64,000 bases of DNA from Roseiarcus sp963783175. GTDB taxonomy: Bacteria; Pseudomonadota; Alphaproteobacteria; Rhizobiales; Beijerinckiaceae. The notes under the pieces are model-generated. The model had not been told where the DNA came from and did not search any database. It was given only the letters and a program-made list of their open reading frames with translations. Where the stretch lies: the NCBI GenBank assembly GCA_963783175.1, contig CAWANG010000008.1, positions 3,931 through 67,930 of the forward strand, read 5' to 3'. The first letter of the stretch is position 1; each line of letters begins with the position of its first letter. The position numbers were made by a program, and so were the translations under genes. Below, piece by piece: positions 1 to 10,149 of this stretch.

Positions 1-240
1 GGGGCGAAAATCCTCGAAGAGGGCAAGGCGCAGCGCGCTTCCGACATCGACATCGTCTGGATCTACGGCTACGGCTGGCCGGTCTATCGCGGCGGCCCGA
101 TGTTCTACGCCGATACCGTCGGACTGAAGACGGTGCTGGCGAAGCTGAAGGAGTTTCAGACGAAGTTCGGCGACGACTTCAAGCCAGCGGCGCTGTTGGA
201 GAAGCTGGCGGCGGAGGGCGGGGCGTTTTCGCGCTCGTGA
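1..240 (+). CDS. 3-hydroxyacyl-CoA dehydrogenase, C-terminal end (partial)
   Basis: The window opens inside this gene. Reading frame 1 gives 79 residues ending at a TGA. They match the C-terminal 3-hydroxyacyl-CoA dehydrogenase domain of FadB-type trifunctional proteins, for example 'DIDIVWIYGYGWPVYRGGPM' near the start and the closing helix 'FKPAALLEKLAAEGG'. In the family this domain completes the NAD-dependent oxidation of 3-hydroxyacyl-CoA in fatty-acid beta-oxidation. A thiolase follows on the same strand 121 bp downstream, so the two probably form one beta-oxidation unit. Whether the upstream part also has the enoyl-CoA hydratase domain cannot be seen. Confidence 0.85.
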   Translation, partial: GAKILEEGKAQRASDIDIVWIYGYGWPVYRGGPMFYADTVGLKTVLAKLKEFQTKFGDDFKPAALLEKLAAEGGAFSRS

Positions 241-243
241 GAG

Positions 244-340
244 TCGCCCTCATCCGGCCGCTTCGCGGCCGCCTTCCCCCGCGAGCGGGAAAGGGTGTCC
301 CCTCCCGCTGCGCGGGACAGGGTGGGGCGAGGGCAAGTGA
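244..340. repeat. GC-rich intergenic palindromic repeat
   Basis: The spacer between the dehydrogenase and the thiolase holds a perfect 7-bp hairpin (CGGCCGC at 255-261, GCGGCCG at 265-271) followed by further short CCC/GGG inverted arms around 280-330. A similar 'CGCCCTCATCC' opening occurs at 4657-4667 between pbpC and the alpha-2-macroglobulin gene. This resembles the short palindromic intergenic elements scattered through many Rhizobiales genomes. Whether it is a dispersed repeat family can only be told from the whole genome. Confidence 0.4.
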
Positions 341-361
341 GTAGTTCCACGGAGGACCGTC

Positions 362-1567
362 ATGCGTGAAGCCGTCATCGTCTCCACCGCGCGCACGCCG
401 ATCGGCAAGGCCTATCGCGGCGCCTTCAACGACACCCAGGCGCAGACGCTGGGCGGCCATGTGATCGCCAACGCGCTTAAGCGCGCCTCGGTCGAGGGCG
501 GCGAGGTCGACGATGTCGTGATGGGCGCGGCGATTCAGCAGGGATCACAAGGGGGCAATGTCGCCCGTCAGTCGCTCTTGCGCGCCGGCCTTCCGACCAG
601 CGTCGCCGGCATGTCGGTCGACCGGCAATGCGCCTCGGGCCTGATGGCGATCGCCACAGCGGCCAAGGAGATCATCGACGACGGGATGAGCCTCACCGTC
701 GGCGGCGGGGTCGAATCGATTTCGCTGGTCCAGAACGACAAGATGAACCGCAACCGGGTCTATGACCCCTGGCTCGTCGAGCATCGCGACGACGTCTATA
801 TGGCGATGCTGGAAACGGCCGAGATCGTGGCGCAGCGCTACAAGATCTCGCGCGAGCGGCAGGACGAGTATGGCGCGCAGTCGCAGGCGCGTGCCGCCGC
901 GGGCGTCGCTGCCGGCCGGTTCGACGCCGAGCTCGCGCCGCTGCCGAGCGTGATGAAAGTCGTCGACAAGGCGACCGGCGCCGTCTCCGACAAAGCCGTC
1001 ACGCTCAAGCATGACGAAGGTATCCGCGCCGACACCACGCTCCACGGCCTCGCGGCCCTCAAGCCCGTGTTCACCGAAGGGCTGCATTTGAAGCAGCCGG
1101 GCGAGAACATCACCGCCGGCAACGCCTCGCAATTGTCGGACGGCGCGAGCGCCTGCGTCTTGATGGAGGCGAAGCTCGCGAGCCAGCGCAACCTCGCGCC
1201 GCTCGGCATCTACCGTGGCATCGCGGTCGCCGGCTGCGATCCGGACGAGATGGGCATCGGTCCGGTCTTCGCGGTGCCGAAGCTGCTCAAGGCGCACGGC
1301 CTCAAGGTCGACGACATCGGCCTTTGGGAATTGAACGAAGCGTTCGCGGTCCAGGTGCTCTATTGCCGCGACAAGCTCGGCATCGACAACGACAAGCTCA
1401 ACGTCGACGGCGGCGCGATCGCGGTCGGCCACCCCTACGGGATGAGCGGCTCGCGCCTCACCGGCCACGCGTTGATCGAGGGCAAACGACGCGGCGCGCG
1501 CTATGTCGTGGTGACGATGTGCGTCGGCGGCGGCATGGGCGCGGCCGGGCTGTTCGAAGTCGCATAA
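362..1567 (+). CDS. acetyl-CoA acyltransferase (thiolase)
   Basis: A complete 401-residue thiolase, the usual length for the family. It would cleave 3-ketoacyl-CoA with CoA, or condense two acetyl-CoA, in the cytoplasm. The acylated cysteine lies in 'DRQCASGLMA' (about residue 89). The other catalytic residues are in 'GHPYGMSGSR' (His, about 357) and 'MCVGGGMGAAG' (Cys, near 389). The ATG is preceded by GGAGG at a good distance. It follows a 3-hydroxyacyl-CoA dehydrogenase on the same strand, which favours a degradative FadA-type role over PHB synthesis. The substrate chain length cannot be read from the sequence. Confidence 0.92.
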   Translation: MREAVIVSTARTPIGKAYRGAFNDTQAQTLGGHVIANALKRASVEGGEVDDVVMGAAIQQGSQGGNVARQSLLRAGLPTSVAGMSVDRQCASGLMAIATAAKEIIDDGMSLTVGGGVESISLVQNDKMNRNRVYDPWLVEHRDDVYMAMLETAEIVAQRYKISRERQDEYGAQSQARAAAGVAAGRFDAELAPLPSVMKVVDKATGAVSDKAVTLKHDEGIRADTTLHGLAALKPVFTEGLHLKQPGENITAGNASQLSDGASACVLMEAKLASQRNLAPLGIYRGIAVAGCDPDEMGIGPVFAVPKLLKAHGLKVDDIGLWELNEAFAVQVLYCRDKLGIDNDKLNVDGGAIAVGHPYGMSGSRLTGHALIEGKRRGARYVVVTMCVGGGMGAAGLFEVA

Positions 1568-1611
1568 GACCACGTTCGTCGTCGCGATGACGTGGAGGGG
1601 GGGGTGTCGCA

Positions 1612-2556
1612 GTGAACGAAACGAACGTCATGGCGCCGCTTCAGGCCTTGCACGGCTCGAGGCCGCCGGCGCCGGTCTGGTTCGAGAACGCGATCGCCGA
1701 CGAGCCGGAACGGACGTTCGTTGAGGTCGAGGGCGCACGGGTCGAGACGCTGGCATGGGGCGAGCGCGGCAAGCTCGGGCTTGTCTTTTTGCATGGCGGC
1801 GCCGCGCACGCCGACTGGTGGAGCTTCGTCGCGCCGTTCTTCGCCCGCGAGCGGCGGGTGGTCGCTCCCTCGTTCACCGGCATGGGCCGGTCCGACTGGC
1901 GCGAGAAATATGTCTTCGAGCAATTCGTGCGCGAGGCGCGGGAAGCGGGACGGGCGGCCGGCGCGTACGAGGCCGGACCGCCCATCGTCGTCGGCCACTC
2001 GTTCGGCGGCCGCGTGGCGATGGGCCTTGCCGGCCATTTCGGCGAGGAGCTTCAGGGCGCGGTGATGGTCGACCCGCCGTTCTTCGCCAAGGAGAATCTG
2101 CGCCCGCGGTCGCCCCCCCGGCCGACGAGGGAGCGCCGGATCCAGCATTCGCTTGCCGCGGTCGTCGCCCGCTTCCGCCTCGCGCCGCCCCAGACGTGTG
2201 ACAACCTGTTCATTCTCGACTTCATCGCCCGGCGCTCGGTCAGCGAGATCGTCGACGCCGAGGGCAAGCGTGGCTGGGCTTTATCCTTCGATCCGCATTT
2301 CTGGGAGAAGTTCACCCGCATCGACCCGACTGCGCTCATCACCGCCGCCCGCTCGCCGCTCGCGCTCATCCGCGGCGAGAAGTCGCAGCTCTTCCACCCC
2401 GAGGACGCGGCCCATCTCCTGAGCCTCATCCCGGCCGGCTCGCCCTATGTCGAGATCCCGGAGGCCGAGCATCACGTGATGATCGACCAGCCGATCGCCT
2501 TCGTTTCGGCGCTCAGAGCGCTGCTAGAGGCGTGGCCTCGGCGGAAGACGATCTGA
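1612..2556 (+). CDS. alpha/beta hydrolase
   Basis: A 314-residue alpha/beta-hydrolase-fold protein without signal peptide. The oxyanion segment is 'FLHGGAAHADWW', the nucleophile elbow is 'GHSFGG' (Ser, about residue 131), the acid is probably in 'LIRGEKSQLFHPED' and the catalytic His is in 'EAEHHVMI' near the C-terminus. It starts 44 bp after the thiolase on the same strand, so it may be co-transcribed and act on CoA thioesters or esters, but the substrate is unknown. The GTG at 1612 follows a G-rich stretch; an in-frame ATG at 1630 is an alternative. It converges with pbpC, with only 4 bp between the stop codons. Confidence 0.85.
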   Translation: MNETNVMAPLQALHGSRPPAPVWFENAIADEPERTFVEVEGARVETLAWGERGKLGLVFLHGGAAHADWWSFVAPFFARERRVVAPSFTGMGRSDWREKYVFEQFVREAREAGRAAGAYEAGPPIVVGHSFGGRVAMGLAGHFGEELQGAVMVDPPFFAKENLRPRSPPRPTRERRIQHSLAAVVARFRLAPPQTCDNLFILDFIARRSVSEIVDAEGKRGWALSFDPHFWEKFTRIDPTALITAARSPLALIRGEKSQLFHPEDAAHLLSLIPAGSPYVEIPEAEHHVMIDQPIAFVSALRALLEAWPRRKTI

Positions 2557-2560
2557 CCGC

Positions 2561-4664
2561 TCACTCGAGCCGCACCACCACCGCGTCCGACGCGCCCTTG
2601 GCGTCGACCACCGACACGCGGGCGAAGCCCACGCCGTCCGGCTTCCAGGCGGATTGGCGGCGGAGGTCGGCTTCGCCGACCGGCTCGCCGTTGACAAACC
2701 AGGTGAACGGCGGCGCGCCGCCGAGCGCCTTCAGCGCCAGCGGATGATCGCGGGCGCCCTCGTTCAGGCCGAGGTCGATGAGCGCGCCGTCGGGCGGGAA
2801 GGCGATCTTGAGCGCTGGCGCCTCAGCCGCCGCCATCGTCTTGGGCGCGTCCTTGCGCAGGTGGCGCAGCGGCGGGGGCAAATCGGCGGTGATGCTCGCC
2901 CGCAACACTCCCTTGGGCGGCGAAATCGAGCTCGACGTCGCGGCCGAGCCGCTCGAAGGCGTCGAACAGGATCGGCGCCGCCGCCTCGCGGCCGATGAGG
3001 CCTGGCGTCGGGCCGTTGTCGGGCCGCCCGACCCAGACGGCAATCGTCGTTCCCCGGTCGAAGCCGATCGCCAGCGCGTCGCGAAAGCCGTAGGACGTTC
3101 CGGTCTTGAAGGCGATCCGCCCTTTGAGCGCGTTGGCCGGCGGCGGCGCGCCGCGCAGGATGTCCTCGACATAATAGGCCGCGACCGGATCGGTCACCCG
3201 GCGCGGCCCAATGACCGAGGGGCCGCCAAGCCGCTCGATCAGCGCCGGCGCTTCGCCGCCGCGGGCGAAGCCGGCGTAGAGGCGCGCGAGGTCGGTCAGC
3301 GTGATCCCGAGTCCGCCGAGGCCGATGGCGAGACCGATCGGCGTATCCTTGGGCAGCGCGATTTCGGCCCCCGCGCCATGCAGGCGGGCGAGGAAGGTCG
3401 CCGGGCCGACGTCGGCCAGGAGCTCGATCGCCGGCAGGTTGAGCGACTGCTGCAGCGCCTTGCGGGCGGTCACCGTGCCCTCGTAGCCGAGATTGAAATT
3501 TTGCGGCGCATAGGCGCCGTAGCGCATCGGCCGGTCGAACAGCACCGTCTCGGGATGGGCGAGGCCCTGTTCGAACGCCAGCGCGTAGATGAAGGGCTTC
3601 AGCGCCGAGCCCGGCGAGCGCGGCTCGCGCGACATGTCGATGGCGCCGTCGCGCGAGGCGTCGTCATGGTCCGCGGCGCCGATGCGGGCGCGAATCTCCC
3701 CCGTGGCGTTGTCGATGACGACCATCGCCGCCGACAGTTTCGGCCCAAGCCGCGCGACGCTCTCCTTGAGCAGCGCCTCGAGCCTGCCCTGCAGGCGCCC
3801 GTCGATCGAGAGCCTGATGACTTTCGCCTGACGGTCGGCGGCGACCGCTTCTTCGGCGGCGTGGGCGGCGAGCGCCGGGAAAGCGATGCGCGCCTCAGGG
3901 ACCGACTCGCGCTTCGCCGCCGCGGCGTCGTCGGCGCTGATGAGGCCGCGCGCGGCGACGCGGTCGAGCACGCGGTCGCGCGCGGCGCGCGCCGCCCTTG
4001 GCGAACGATCCGGCCGCCGCGCTTCGGGCGATTGCGGCAGCGCCACCAGGAGCGCCGCCTCGGCGATCGTGAGCCTCAGCGGCTCCTTGCCGAACCAGGC
4101 GAGCGAGGCCGCGCGCACGCCTTCGAGATTGCCGCCGAAGGGAGCAAGCGTGAGGTAGCGATCGAGCACGCCCGCCCTACCGACCTCGCGCTCGATCTCG
4201 AGCGCGCGCGCGATCTGCCTCATCTTGGCGGCGAGCGTGCGCTCGCGCCGCGGCTCGATGAGGCGCGCGACCTGCATGGTCAGGGTCGAGCCGCCGCTGA
4301 CCACATGGCCGCGCGCCAACCATTGCGCGCCGGCGCGGAGGAGCGCGCGGACATCGACGCCCTGATCATCATAGAACCGCCCGTCCTCGTAAGCCACGAG
4401 CATCGCGAGGTAGCGCGGATCGACGTCGTGCGTCGTCGCCGGCAGACGCCAGCGCCCATCAGGCAAGGTGAATGGCCTGAGCAGGCGCCCGTTGCGGTCG
4501 ACGACGATTGTCGAGCCCTCGCGCGAGGCCGCGAGATCAAGCGGCCCGAGGCTCGCAGCATAGTCCGTCCATGCGACGCACGCTGCGACGCTAGCGGTGA
4601 GAAGGACAGCCGCGGCGGCGAGCGCGACGAGGATCGGGCGGCGGAGTCGCACGCTCGCCCTCAT
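2561..4664 (-). CDS. pbpC: penicillin-binding protein 1C (one frameshift)
   Basis: A bifunctional class A peptidoglycan synthase of about 700 residues with an N-terminal membrane anchor. The GT51 glycosyltransferase part has the catalytic 'EDGRF' and 'GGSTLTMQ'. The transpeptidase part has SxxK ('SALK'), SxN ('SLN') and 'KTGTSYG'. The last 120 residues form the PbpC-specific C-terminal domain, but they are read in another frame: a one-base indel lies at about 2911-2930, near a CCC/GGG run, and both sides keep the family sequence. The ATG at 4664 places the anchor at the N-terminus; longer upstream frames read unlikely arginine-rich protein. The gene follows the alpha-2-macroglobulin gene, the usual yfhM-pbpC pairing, which suggests repair of peptidoglycan after protease attack. 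Confidence 0.88.
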
Positions 4665-4753
4665 CCCAGCCCCCTCCCTTAAGCGGAAGAGCGGGCGCTC
4701 CCTTCTCCCATTCACGGAAGAAAGTGGCCCGAAGGGTCGGATGAAGGGCCGCC

Positions 4754-7700
4754 TCACTTCGGCCTCACCTCGAGCTCGCCGAAAGCGGTGCGGCCGTAGC
4801 GTTCCGGGTCGTACATGTCTTCGGCAGTCGCCGGCGGGTAGACGTAACGGCCGGGCGCGACCGCGCGCACGATGTAAGCCATGGTGATGAAGGCCGACTG
4901 GCCTTCGGCGCGGTCGAACGCCGCTACGAAGCGATCGTCGCGATATTCGGTATGCGTCGGCTCGACGTCCTTGGTCAGCCACCCGAAGGCTTCGACCGAG
5001 CCGCCGTCGACCAGCGCCGGATTGTCGATTTCGAGCCCCGCGGGCAACCGGTCGACGACGAGCAGGCGGGCGGGCCGCGCCTGCGCTTCCGTCACCTTGA
5101 GCGCCACCACCACGCGCTCGTTCTGGGCGATGCTGTGCAAGTCGATCTTCGTTCCGTCGAGCTTGTAGAACGTTCGCTCGATCGCATAGCCGTTGGCGAC
5201 GGCGGGGTCGGGCTCAACCGGCGCGCCGGAAACCGAAACAGCGAGCTGAGCCGGATTCTGCCCTGCGTTGGCGATCGCGATCGATTTGTCCGCGAGCGCC
5301 GCGCCGCTAAAGCGGCGATAAAGGGCGCCCTTCACCGGCTCGCCGTCGATGCTGAATTGGCTCGCGGCCTCGTGTTCGGCGAGCGCCTCGGCGGCGAGCG
5401 CCATCCAGTTATTTTCCTGGGTGCTGGTGAACGAGCGCGCGGCCCTCGCCTGATCGAGGACGGCGCCGGCGCGCGCGATCGCGTCGCCCTCGATCTCGCC
5501 GCCGAGGTTGGCCTCGGCGATGAGCGCGAGAACGGCCGCGGCGTCGCGCAGCCGCGAGCCGTAGTCGGGTCTCGACACGCCGTTGTCCCGCTCCGCCTCG
5601 AGCGCGTCGAGCGCGGCGCCGAAAGCCTTGCCGGCGCGGGCCTGGTCGCCGAGCATGGTCAGCGCAGCGGCGAGTTGCGCCTTGCCGAGCGGGGTTGCGA
5701 AGGCTTCGAGCTTGGCGTCCGAAAGATAGCGCAGATCGCCGATCACCGGGCGCCCGTTGCGGGCGAGAACATAGAGCGCGTAAGCCAGCGCCTCGGCGTT
5801 GTCCTTGCTCGGCTCCGGGGCGTTGACGACCTCGTTGCGCAGCCGGTCGAGCGCAGAATCGAACGCCTGCTGCGGCACGGCGAAATTGCGCTCGCGGGCG
5901 CGAGTGAGGAAGTCGGTCACGAAGGCGTCGAGCCAGGGATCGGCATCGTTATCGTCGGCGCTCCACATGCCGAACGCCCCGCTCGCGCTCTGCCGGCTGA
6001 GCTCGCGCTCGATCGCCTGCCTGATCCGCCCGTCGAGATCGGGATCGATATCGAGATGCTCGATCGAGGCCAGCCGGTTGACGTAGAGCAGCGGCATGGC
6101 GACGCTCACCGTCTGCTCCGAGCAGCCGTAAGGATAGCGCTGCAGCTGAGCCAGCAGCGCTGGCGCGTCGAGGGCACCGAACGGCGAAGCCGAGATCGCA
6201 ATCGAGCCGGTCCCGGGAATGAAATCTGCGACAAGATCGCCCGAAATGGTCGCGGTCACGCCCTCGGGCAGCGACTTTATCAAACGCCGATAGACGTCGG
6301 GGGCGCCGGACGCGAGTGCGAGCTTGAACACTTGCGCAAGATCCGTCTTCGGCCCGGTCAGTCTGAGAGCGAGATCGGCCAAACCGACGCCGGCGGCCGT
6401 GATCGGCATCGACAGAGACTGGCGCTCATGGGCGTCGAGGCGGACCGTTCTTCTCATCGCGTCCGCGTCCGCAGTGAGCGGCCCGTGGATGTCGAGGTCG
6501 AGAGTGTAGTCGCCCGCCTCGCCCTCGACATTGTCAACGTCGATATGCATTTCGGACCGGTCGCCGACGTTGAGGAAGCGCGGCAGCGTCGCGGCGACGA
6601 CCACCGCGTCGCGGACCGTCATGTCGGCCTGAGCCGACCCGACCTTGTCCTTCGACCACGCGACGGCGGTCAGCCGCACCGATCCGTTGAACGCTGGCAG
6701 ATCGAACGACGCCGTCGCTTTGCCCTCGCCGTCGAGCCTGACGACACCGGAGAAGAGCGCCAGCGGCTCCTGCGTCGGCAGATTGCCTTCAAGCGCCCCG
6801 CCATTGTCGCCGCCGGAATGGATCGCCCCGGCCGCGCCCTCCATGCCGTCGATCAACATGCCCCAGAGATCGCGAACCTCGACCGGCAGCTTGCGCTGGC
6901 CGAAGAAATAGCCGCCCGGGTCGGGCGTCTTGAAGCCTGTCAGATTGAGGATGCCGACATCGACAGCCGAGACGGTCACGAACGCCTCCTCGCCCGGCGC
7001 GAGGCCCGTCACCTTCACCGGAAGCGGCATCGACTGGCGCGGCCGCGCGAGCTGCGGCGCGTCGAGGGCGACGTCGAGGTGGTGCGCGTCGCGATCGATG
7101 GCGAACCAGGCGACGCCGATGGCCCGGCCCGGCATCCGCCTCGCGCTGACATCGAGCGGGCGATGGGTCAGCGCCACGGCGTACGCGCCGGGACCCCAGT
7201 TGGAGCCGACCGTGAATGGCGCGACATTGTCGCCGGCGACGAGATCGACGTCGATGAAGCGCTCGACATGATCGCCGATGAGCGCAACCGTCGCCTTGCC
7301 GGCGAAGGCCGAGGCGATGCGGAGCTTCGCCTGCTCGCCCGGCGCGTAGCTGGTTTTGTCGAGAGTGACGACGACATTGTCGGGCGTGTCGGCGCTCGCC
7401 GTTCCCGACCAGCCTACGTCGAATGCGATGCTCGTCTCCTCGCCGTCGAGCGTCTTGATGTCGAGCCGGTGAGCGCCCCAGCCGACGCGGCTCATGATTT
7501 TGGCCGGCGCGTCGGCGTCGATATCGATCGCGCCGCTGGCGATGCGTTTCGACGACTTCACCGGCTCGTAACTCCAGCGGCCGTCGGCGTTGAACCACTG
7601 ATAGTCGTTGGTCACCTGATAGAGCGACCATTCCGCGCCTTTGCGGGCGACGCGCGCCCCGTCCGGCGCGACCGCGATCGCCTCGAAGCTCGCGACGTCG

Positions 7701-9997
7701 CCGGCGCTCAAAGACGGATCGAAGTCTCGTCTCACGCCGATCGTCACACTCTTAGCCCGGACGGGCAGGCTGACGGTGCGCTCGACCGTGCGGCCGCCCG
7801 GCTCGGCGACGTCGACGATCAGCTTCGTTTCGAGCGGGCGGGTGCTCGAGCCTTCGGGCAGGTCGACGGTGAGGTCGGCATGGCCCTTGTCGTCGGTCTG
7901 GACCTTGTCCGGGAACTGGCTTTCGACGGTGGTGAAATCATCGTCGGCGAGGCCACCGACATAACCGGGATAGCCGCTAAGAGCGGCGCCCTCGACCGCC
8001 TGGAGGCGAATCGCGCCGGTGACGTCGAGCCCGCTCGCCGGCGCGCCGTAAAGGAACCTCGCGTCGAGCGAGAGCGCGACCGGCTCGCCGGGATCAATGA
8101 TCGGCTTCGCCGGCTTGAGGGTAAAGTCGAGACGCTCGGCAATATAGTCTTCGAGCAAGAACTCGACCCGGCCGATGCTGTCGCCTTTCGGATCGGCGTA
8201 GGCCTCGACCGACCATTTTCCCGCCGCCGAGCCGGAGAGCAGCGGGATGGCGAGAGAGCGCCCGCCGAGCCCCTGATCGGGCAGGCTCGCGCGCTTGTAC
8301 TCGACCCCGTCCGGTCGCTTGACAATGAGCGTCAGCGGCAGGCCGGATTTCGCCGCGCCGCGGGAGTCGCGCAAGAGAGCGGTCGCGAACACGGTTTCGC
8401 CTGAGCGGTAGACGCCGCGCTCTGTGTAGAGGAACGCATCGAGCCCATTGGGCGGGTCGCGGCCGGCGACGCCGCGATCGGTGAGGTCGAAGGCGTTCTG
8501 GGCGAGGCTGAGAAAGCCGTAGTCGTCGCCGAGCGTAGCGACGAGAAGGCCGGGCGCCATGCCGCCCTGGCCGCGCGCGAGGCCCGGATCGAAATCGACC
8601 CGGCCGTCGGCGCCGGTCGTCCTGACCGCCAGCACTTCATTGTTGCGGGCGACAAGCTTGAGGGCGACGCCCGAGAGCGGCGCGGCGGAGCCGAGCGACT
8701 GCACAAGCGCATGCACGCCATCGTCGCCGGAAATCGCGGTCAGGCCGAGATCGGATACGACCATCCATTGCGCGGCGAGCTGCACGGTCCCGTCCGAGTC
8801 CGCGTCGGTGGGATTGGCCGAGCCCTTCCACGGGCGGGCGGTTATGACATAGACGCCGGGCTCCAGCTTGCCGACCGCCTCGAGGACCGGGAAATCAGTG
8901 ACCACGTCCTGGTTGAGCCCGGAGGCGACGTCCATCGTCCCGCTCCAGACCTTCGCGCCATCCTGCGAAGCGATTTCGTCGGCCCGCGACGAATCGATGG
9001 GTTTCAGAAAATCGACGCGGTTGACGGTCGCAAGCAGATTGCGGTCGCCGACGCGATAGACGTCGATCGAGACCTTGGACGTATTGACGGTGACGAGCGG
9101 CGCGCCCTCCTGACCCTGGCGCGGCAGTACGTAGGCCTTGCCGGCAAAATGCGCCTGCGGTGAGCGGTCGCGTACATAGATCTCGTAATCGGCCGAATTC
9201 AAAAGGGATTCGCCAACCGCCGAGGGCAGGCCCTGGCGCAGCACGATCGCATAGCGCTCGCCGTGCTTCAGTCCCTCGAGGCAAATCTGCTGGTCCTCAT
9301 TCGAGATCGCGGTGTTGGACGACCCGGAAACCGCTACGTAGGGGGAAAAATCAGTCTTGCGCGCCAGCTGCTCGGAAAAGTTGAAACAGACGCGCGGCGA
9401 GGTCAATTCGTTATCGACCTTGTAGTCGAGAATGCGGAAGCCATGCTCGGCGCGCATCGCCTCGTAGGTCTTGCGCACGTCGATCGCGTCGCGCCGGTCG
9501 AGCGAGGCTTTCAGCGCGTCCAGCGCCGGGCGCCAGAGCTCGTGGCGCGCCAAGAGGTCGGCGAGCACGGCGAGCGCTACGGCCTGCGCTTCGGGCGTCG
9601 TCGAGCGCAGATAGGCTGTGTAAGCCGCGGTCGCTCCGCGGGTGACGAGGTCGTAGCGGTCATCCACCTTCGCGTCGTCGGCCTTGATCGCGACATCGGC
9701 GTAAGCGAGCCAGTTCGCGGGGTCCTTGGGCGCGGCGGTGATCGCTGCGCCGGCGAGCTTCTCGGCGGCGGTGAAGTCACCCGCGGCAACGGCGGCGGCG
9801 GCTTGCTTGCGCAGCTGATCAGGCGTCTTGTCTTTGACCTCGGCGCCGATCGCGGCGGTCGCGACGCGCAAGGTCTCGGTCAGGCGCACCGCGTCGCTCG
9901 CCATGTCCTCGCGCGCGAACGGCTTGATCTCAGCCGCGCCGGCGCCGGTCGCGGTCAGGAGCAGGAGGACGGCCAGCGAGCGCAGAGCCTTAAGCAT
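4754..9997 (-). CDS. bacterial alpha-2-macroglobulin (YfhM type)
   Basis: A 1747-residue periplasmic alpha-2-macroglobulin, which in the family traps attacking proteases by a bait region and a reactive thioester. The thioester motif is visible as 'YGCSEQT' (CxEQ) at about residue 1225. The MG1-type and MG2 domains lie N-terminal to it and the helical thioester and receptor-like domains C-terminal. The start at 9997 has GGGAGG in front and gives a signal peptide ('LAVLLLLTATGAGAAEI'). It has no lipobox cysteine, unlike E. coli YfhM, so this version is probably soluble rather than lipid-anchored. A pbpC gene follows on the same strand after 89 bp. The reading frame is unbroken over 5.2 kb, in contrast to many genes further right. 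Confidence 0.92.
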   Translation of the reverse strand: MLKALRSLAVLLLLTATGAGAAEIKPFAREDMASDAVRLTETLRVATAAIGAEVKDKTPDQLRKQAAAAVAAGDFTAAEKLAGAAITAAPKDPANWLAYADVAIKADDAKVDDRYDLVTRGATAAYTAYLRSTTPEAQAVALAVLADLLARHELWRPALDALKASLDRRDAIDVRKTYEAMRAEHGFRILDYKVDNELTSPRVCFNFSEQLARKTDFSPYVAVSGSSNTAISNEDQQICLEGLKHGERYAIVLRQGLPSAVGESLLNSADYEIYVRDRSPQAHFAGKAYVLPRQGQEGAPLVTVNTSKVSIDVYRVGDRNLLATVNRVDFLKPIDSSRADEIASQDGAKVWSGTMDVASGLNQDVVTDFPVLEAVGKLEPGVYVITARPWKGSANPTDADSDGTVQLAAQWMVVSDLGLTAISGDDGVHALVQSLGSAAPLSGVALKLVARNNEVLAVRTTGADGRVDFDPGLARGQGGMAPGLLVATLGDDYGFLSLAQNAFDLTDRGVAGRDPPNGLDAFLYTERGVYRSGETVFATALLRDSRGAAKSGLPLTLIVKRPDGVEYKRASLPDQGLGGRSLAIPLLSGSAAGKWSVEAYADPKGDSIGRVEFLLEDYIAERLDFTLKPAKPIIDPGEPVALSLDARFLYGAPASGLDVTGAIRLQAVEGAALSGYPGYVGGLADDDFTTVESQFPDKVQTDDKGHADLTVDLPEGSSTRPLETKLIVDVAEPGGRTVERTVSLPVRAKSVTIGVRRDFDPSLSAGDVASFEAIAVAPDGARVARKGAEWSLYQVTNDYQWFNADGRWSYEPVKSSKRIASGAIDIDADAPAKIMSRVGWGAHRLDIKTLDGEETSIAFDVGWSGTASADTPDNVVVTLDKTSYAPGEQAKLRIASAFAGKATVALIGDHVERFIDVDLVAGDNVAPFTVGSNWGPGAYAVALTHRPLDVSARRMPGRAIGVAWFAIDRDAHHLDVALDAPQLARPRQSMPLPVKVTGLAPGEEAFVTVSAVDVGILNLTGFKTPDPGGYFFGQRKLPVEVRDLWGMLIDGMEGAAGAIHSGGDNGGALEGNLPTQEPLALFSGVVRLDGEGKATASFDLPAFNGSVRLTAVAWSKDKVGSAQADMTVRDAVVVAATLPRFLNVGDRSEMHIDVDNVEGEAGDYTLDLDIHGPLTADADAMRRTVRLDAHERQSLSMPITAAGVGLADLALRLTGPKTDLAQVFKLALASGAPDVYRRLIKSLPEGVTATISGDLVADFIPGTGSIAISASPFGALDAPALLAQLQRYPYGCSEQTVSVAMPLLYVNRLASIEHLDIDPDLDGRIRQAIERELSRQSASGAFGMWSADDNDADPWLDAFVTDFLTRARERNFAVPQQAFDSALDRLRNEVVNAPEPSKDNAEALAYALYVLARNGRPVIGDLRYLSDAKLEAFATPLGKAQLAAALTMLGDQARAGKAFGAALDALEAERDNGVSRPDYGSRLRDAAAVLALIAEANLGGEIEGDAIARAGAVLDQARAARSFTSTQENNWMALAAEALAEHEAASQFSIDGEPVKGALYRRFSGAALADKSIAIANAGQNPAQLAVSVSGAPVEPDPAVANGYAIERTFYKLDGTKIDLHSIAQNERVVVALKVTEAQARPARLLVVDRLPAGLEIDNPALVDGGSVEAFGWLTKDVEPTHTEYRDDRFVAAFDRAEGQSAFITMAYIVRAVAPGRYVYPPATAEDMYDPERYGRTAFGELEVRPK

Positions 9998-10149
9998 CGT
10001 TCCGCCTCCCAATACGAAGCGCTTCGTCCGCGCCCGCGCCGCCGGCCTGGCCTTGCCGCTGGATGCTTGCGACGAGTGTTGATGCGCCGGCGCAAATGCT
10101 AGCATGGTTGGCGCGGGCTCGACCACAGCCGTACGCTGAAGGAAAAAGG

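Noticed and set aside
2778..4682. A 634-codon open frame on the plus strand opposite pbpC
   Set aside because: Same reason: antisense of PbpC motifs, low-complexity composition, no domain.
4952..8404. A 1150-codon open frame on the plus strand opposite the alpha-2-macroglobulin gene
   Set aside because: Its protein is arginine-rich and resembles no family; it is the antisense of a high-GC gene with strong family sequence on the other strand.
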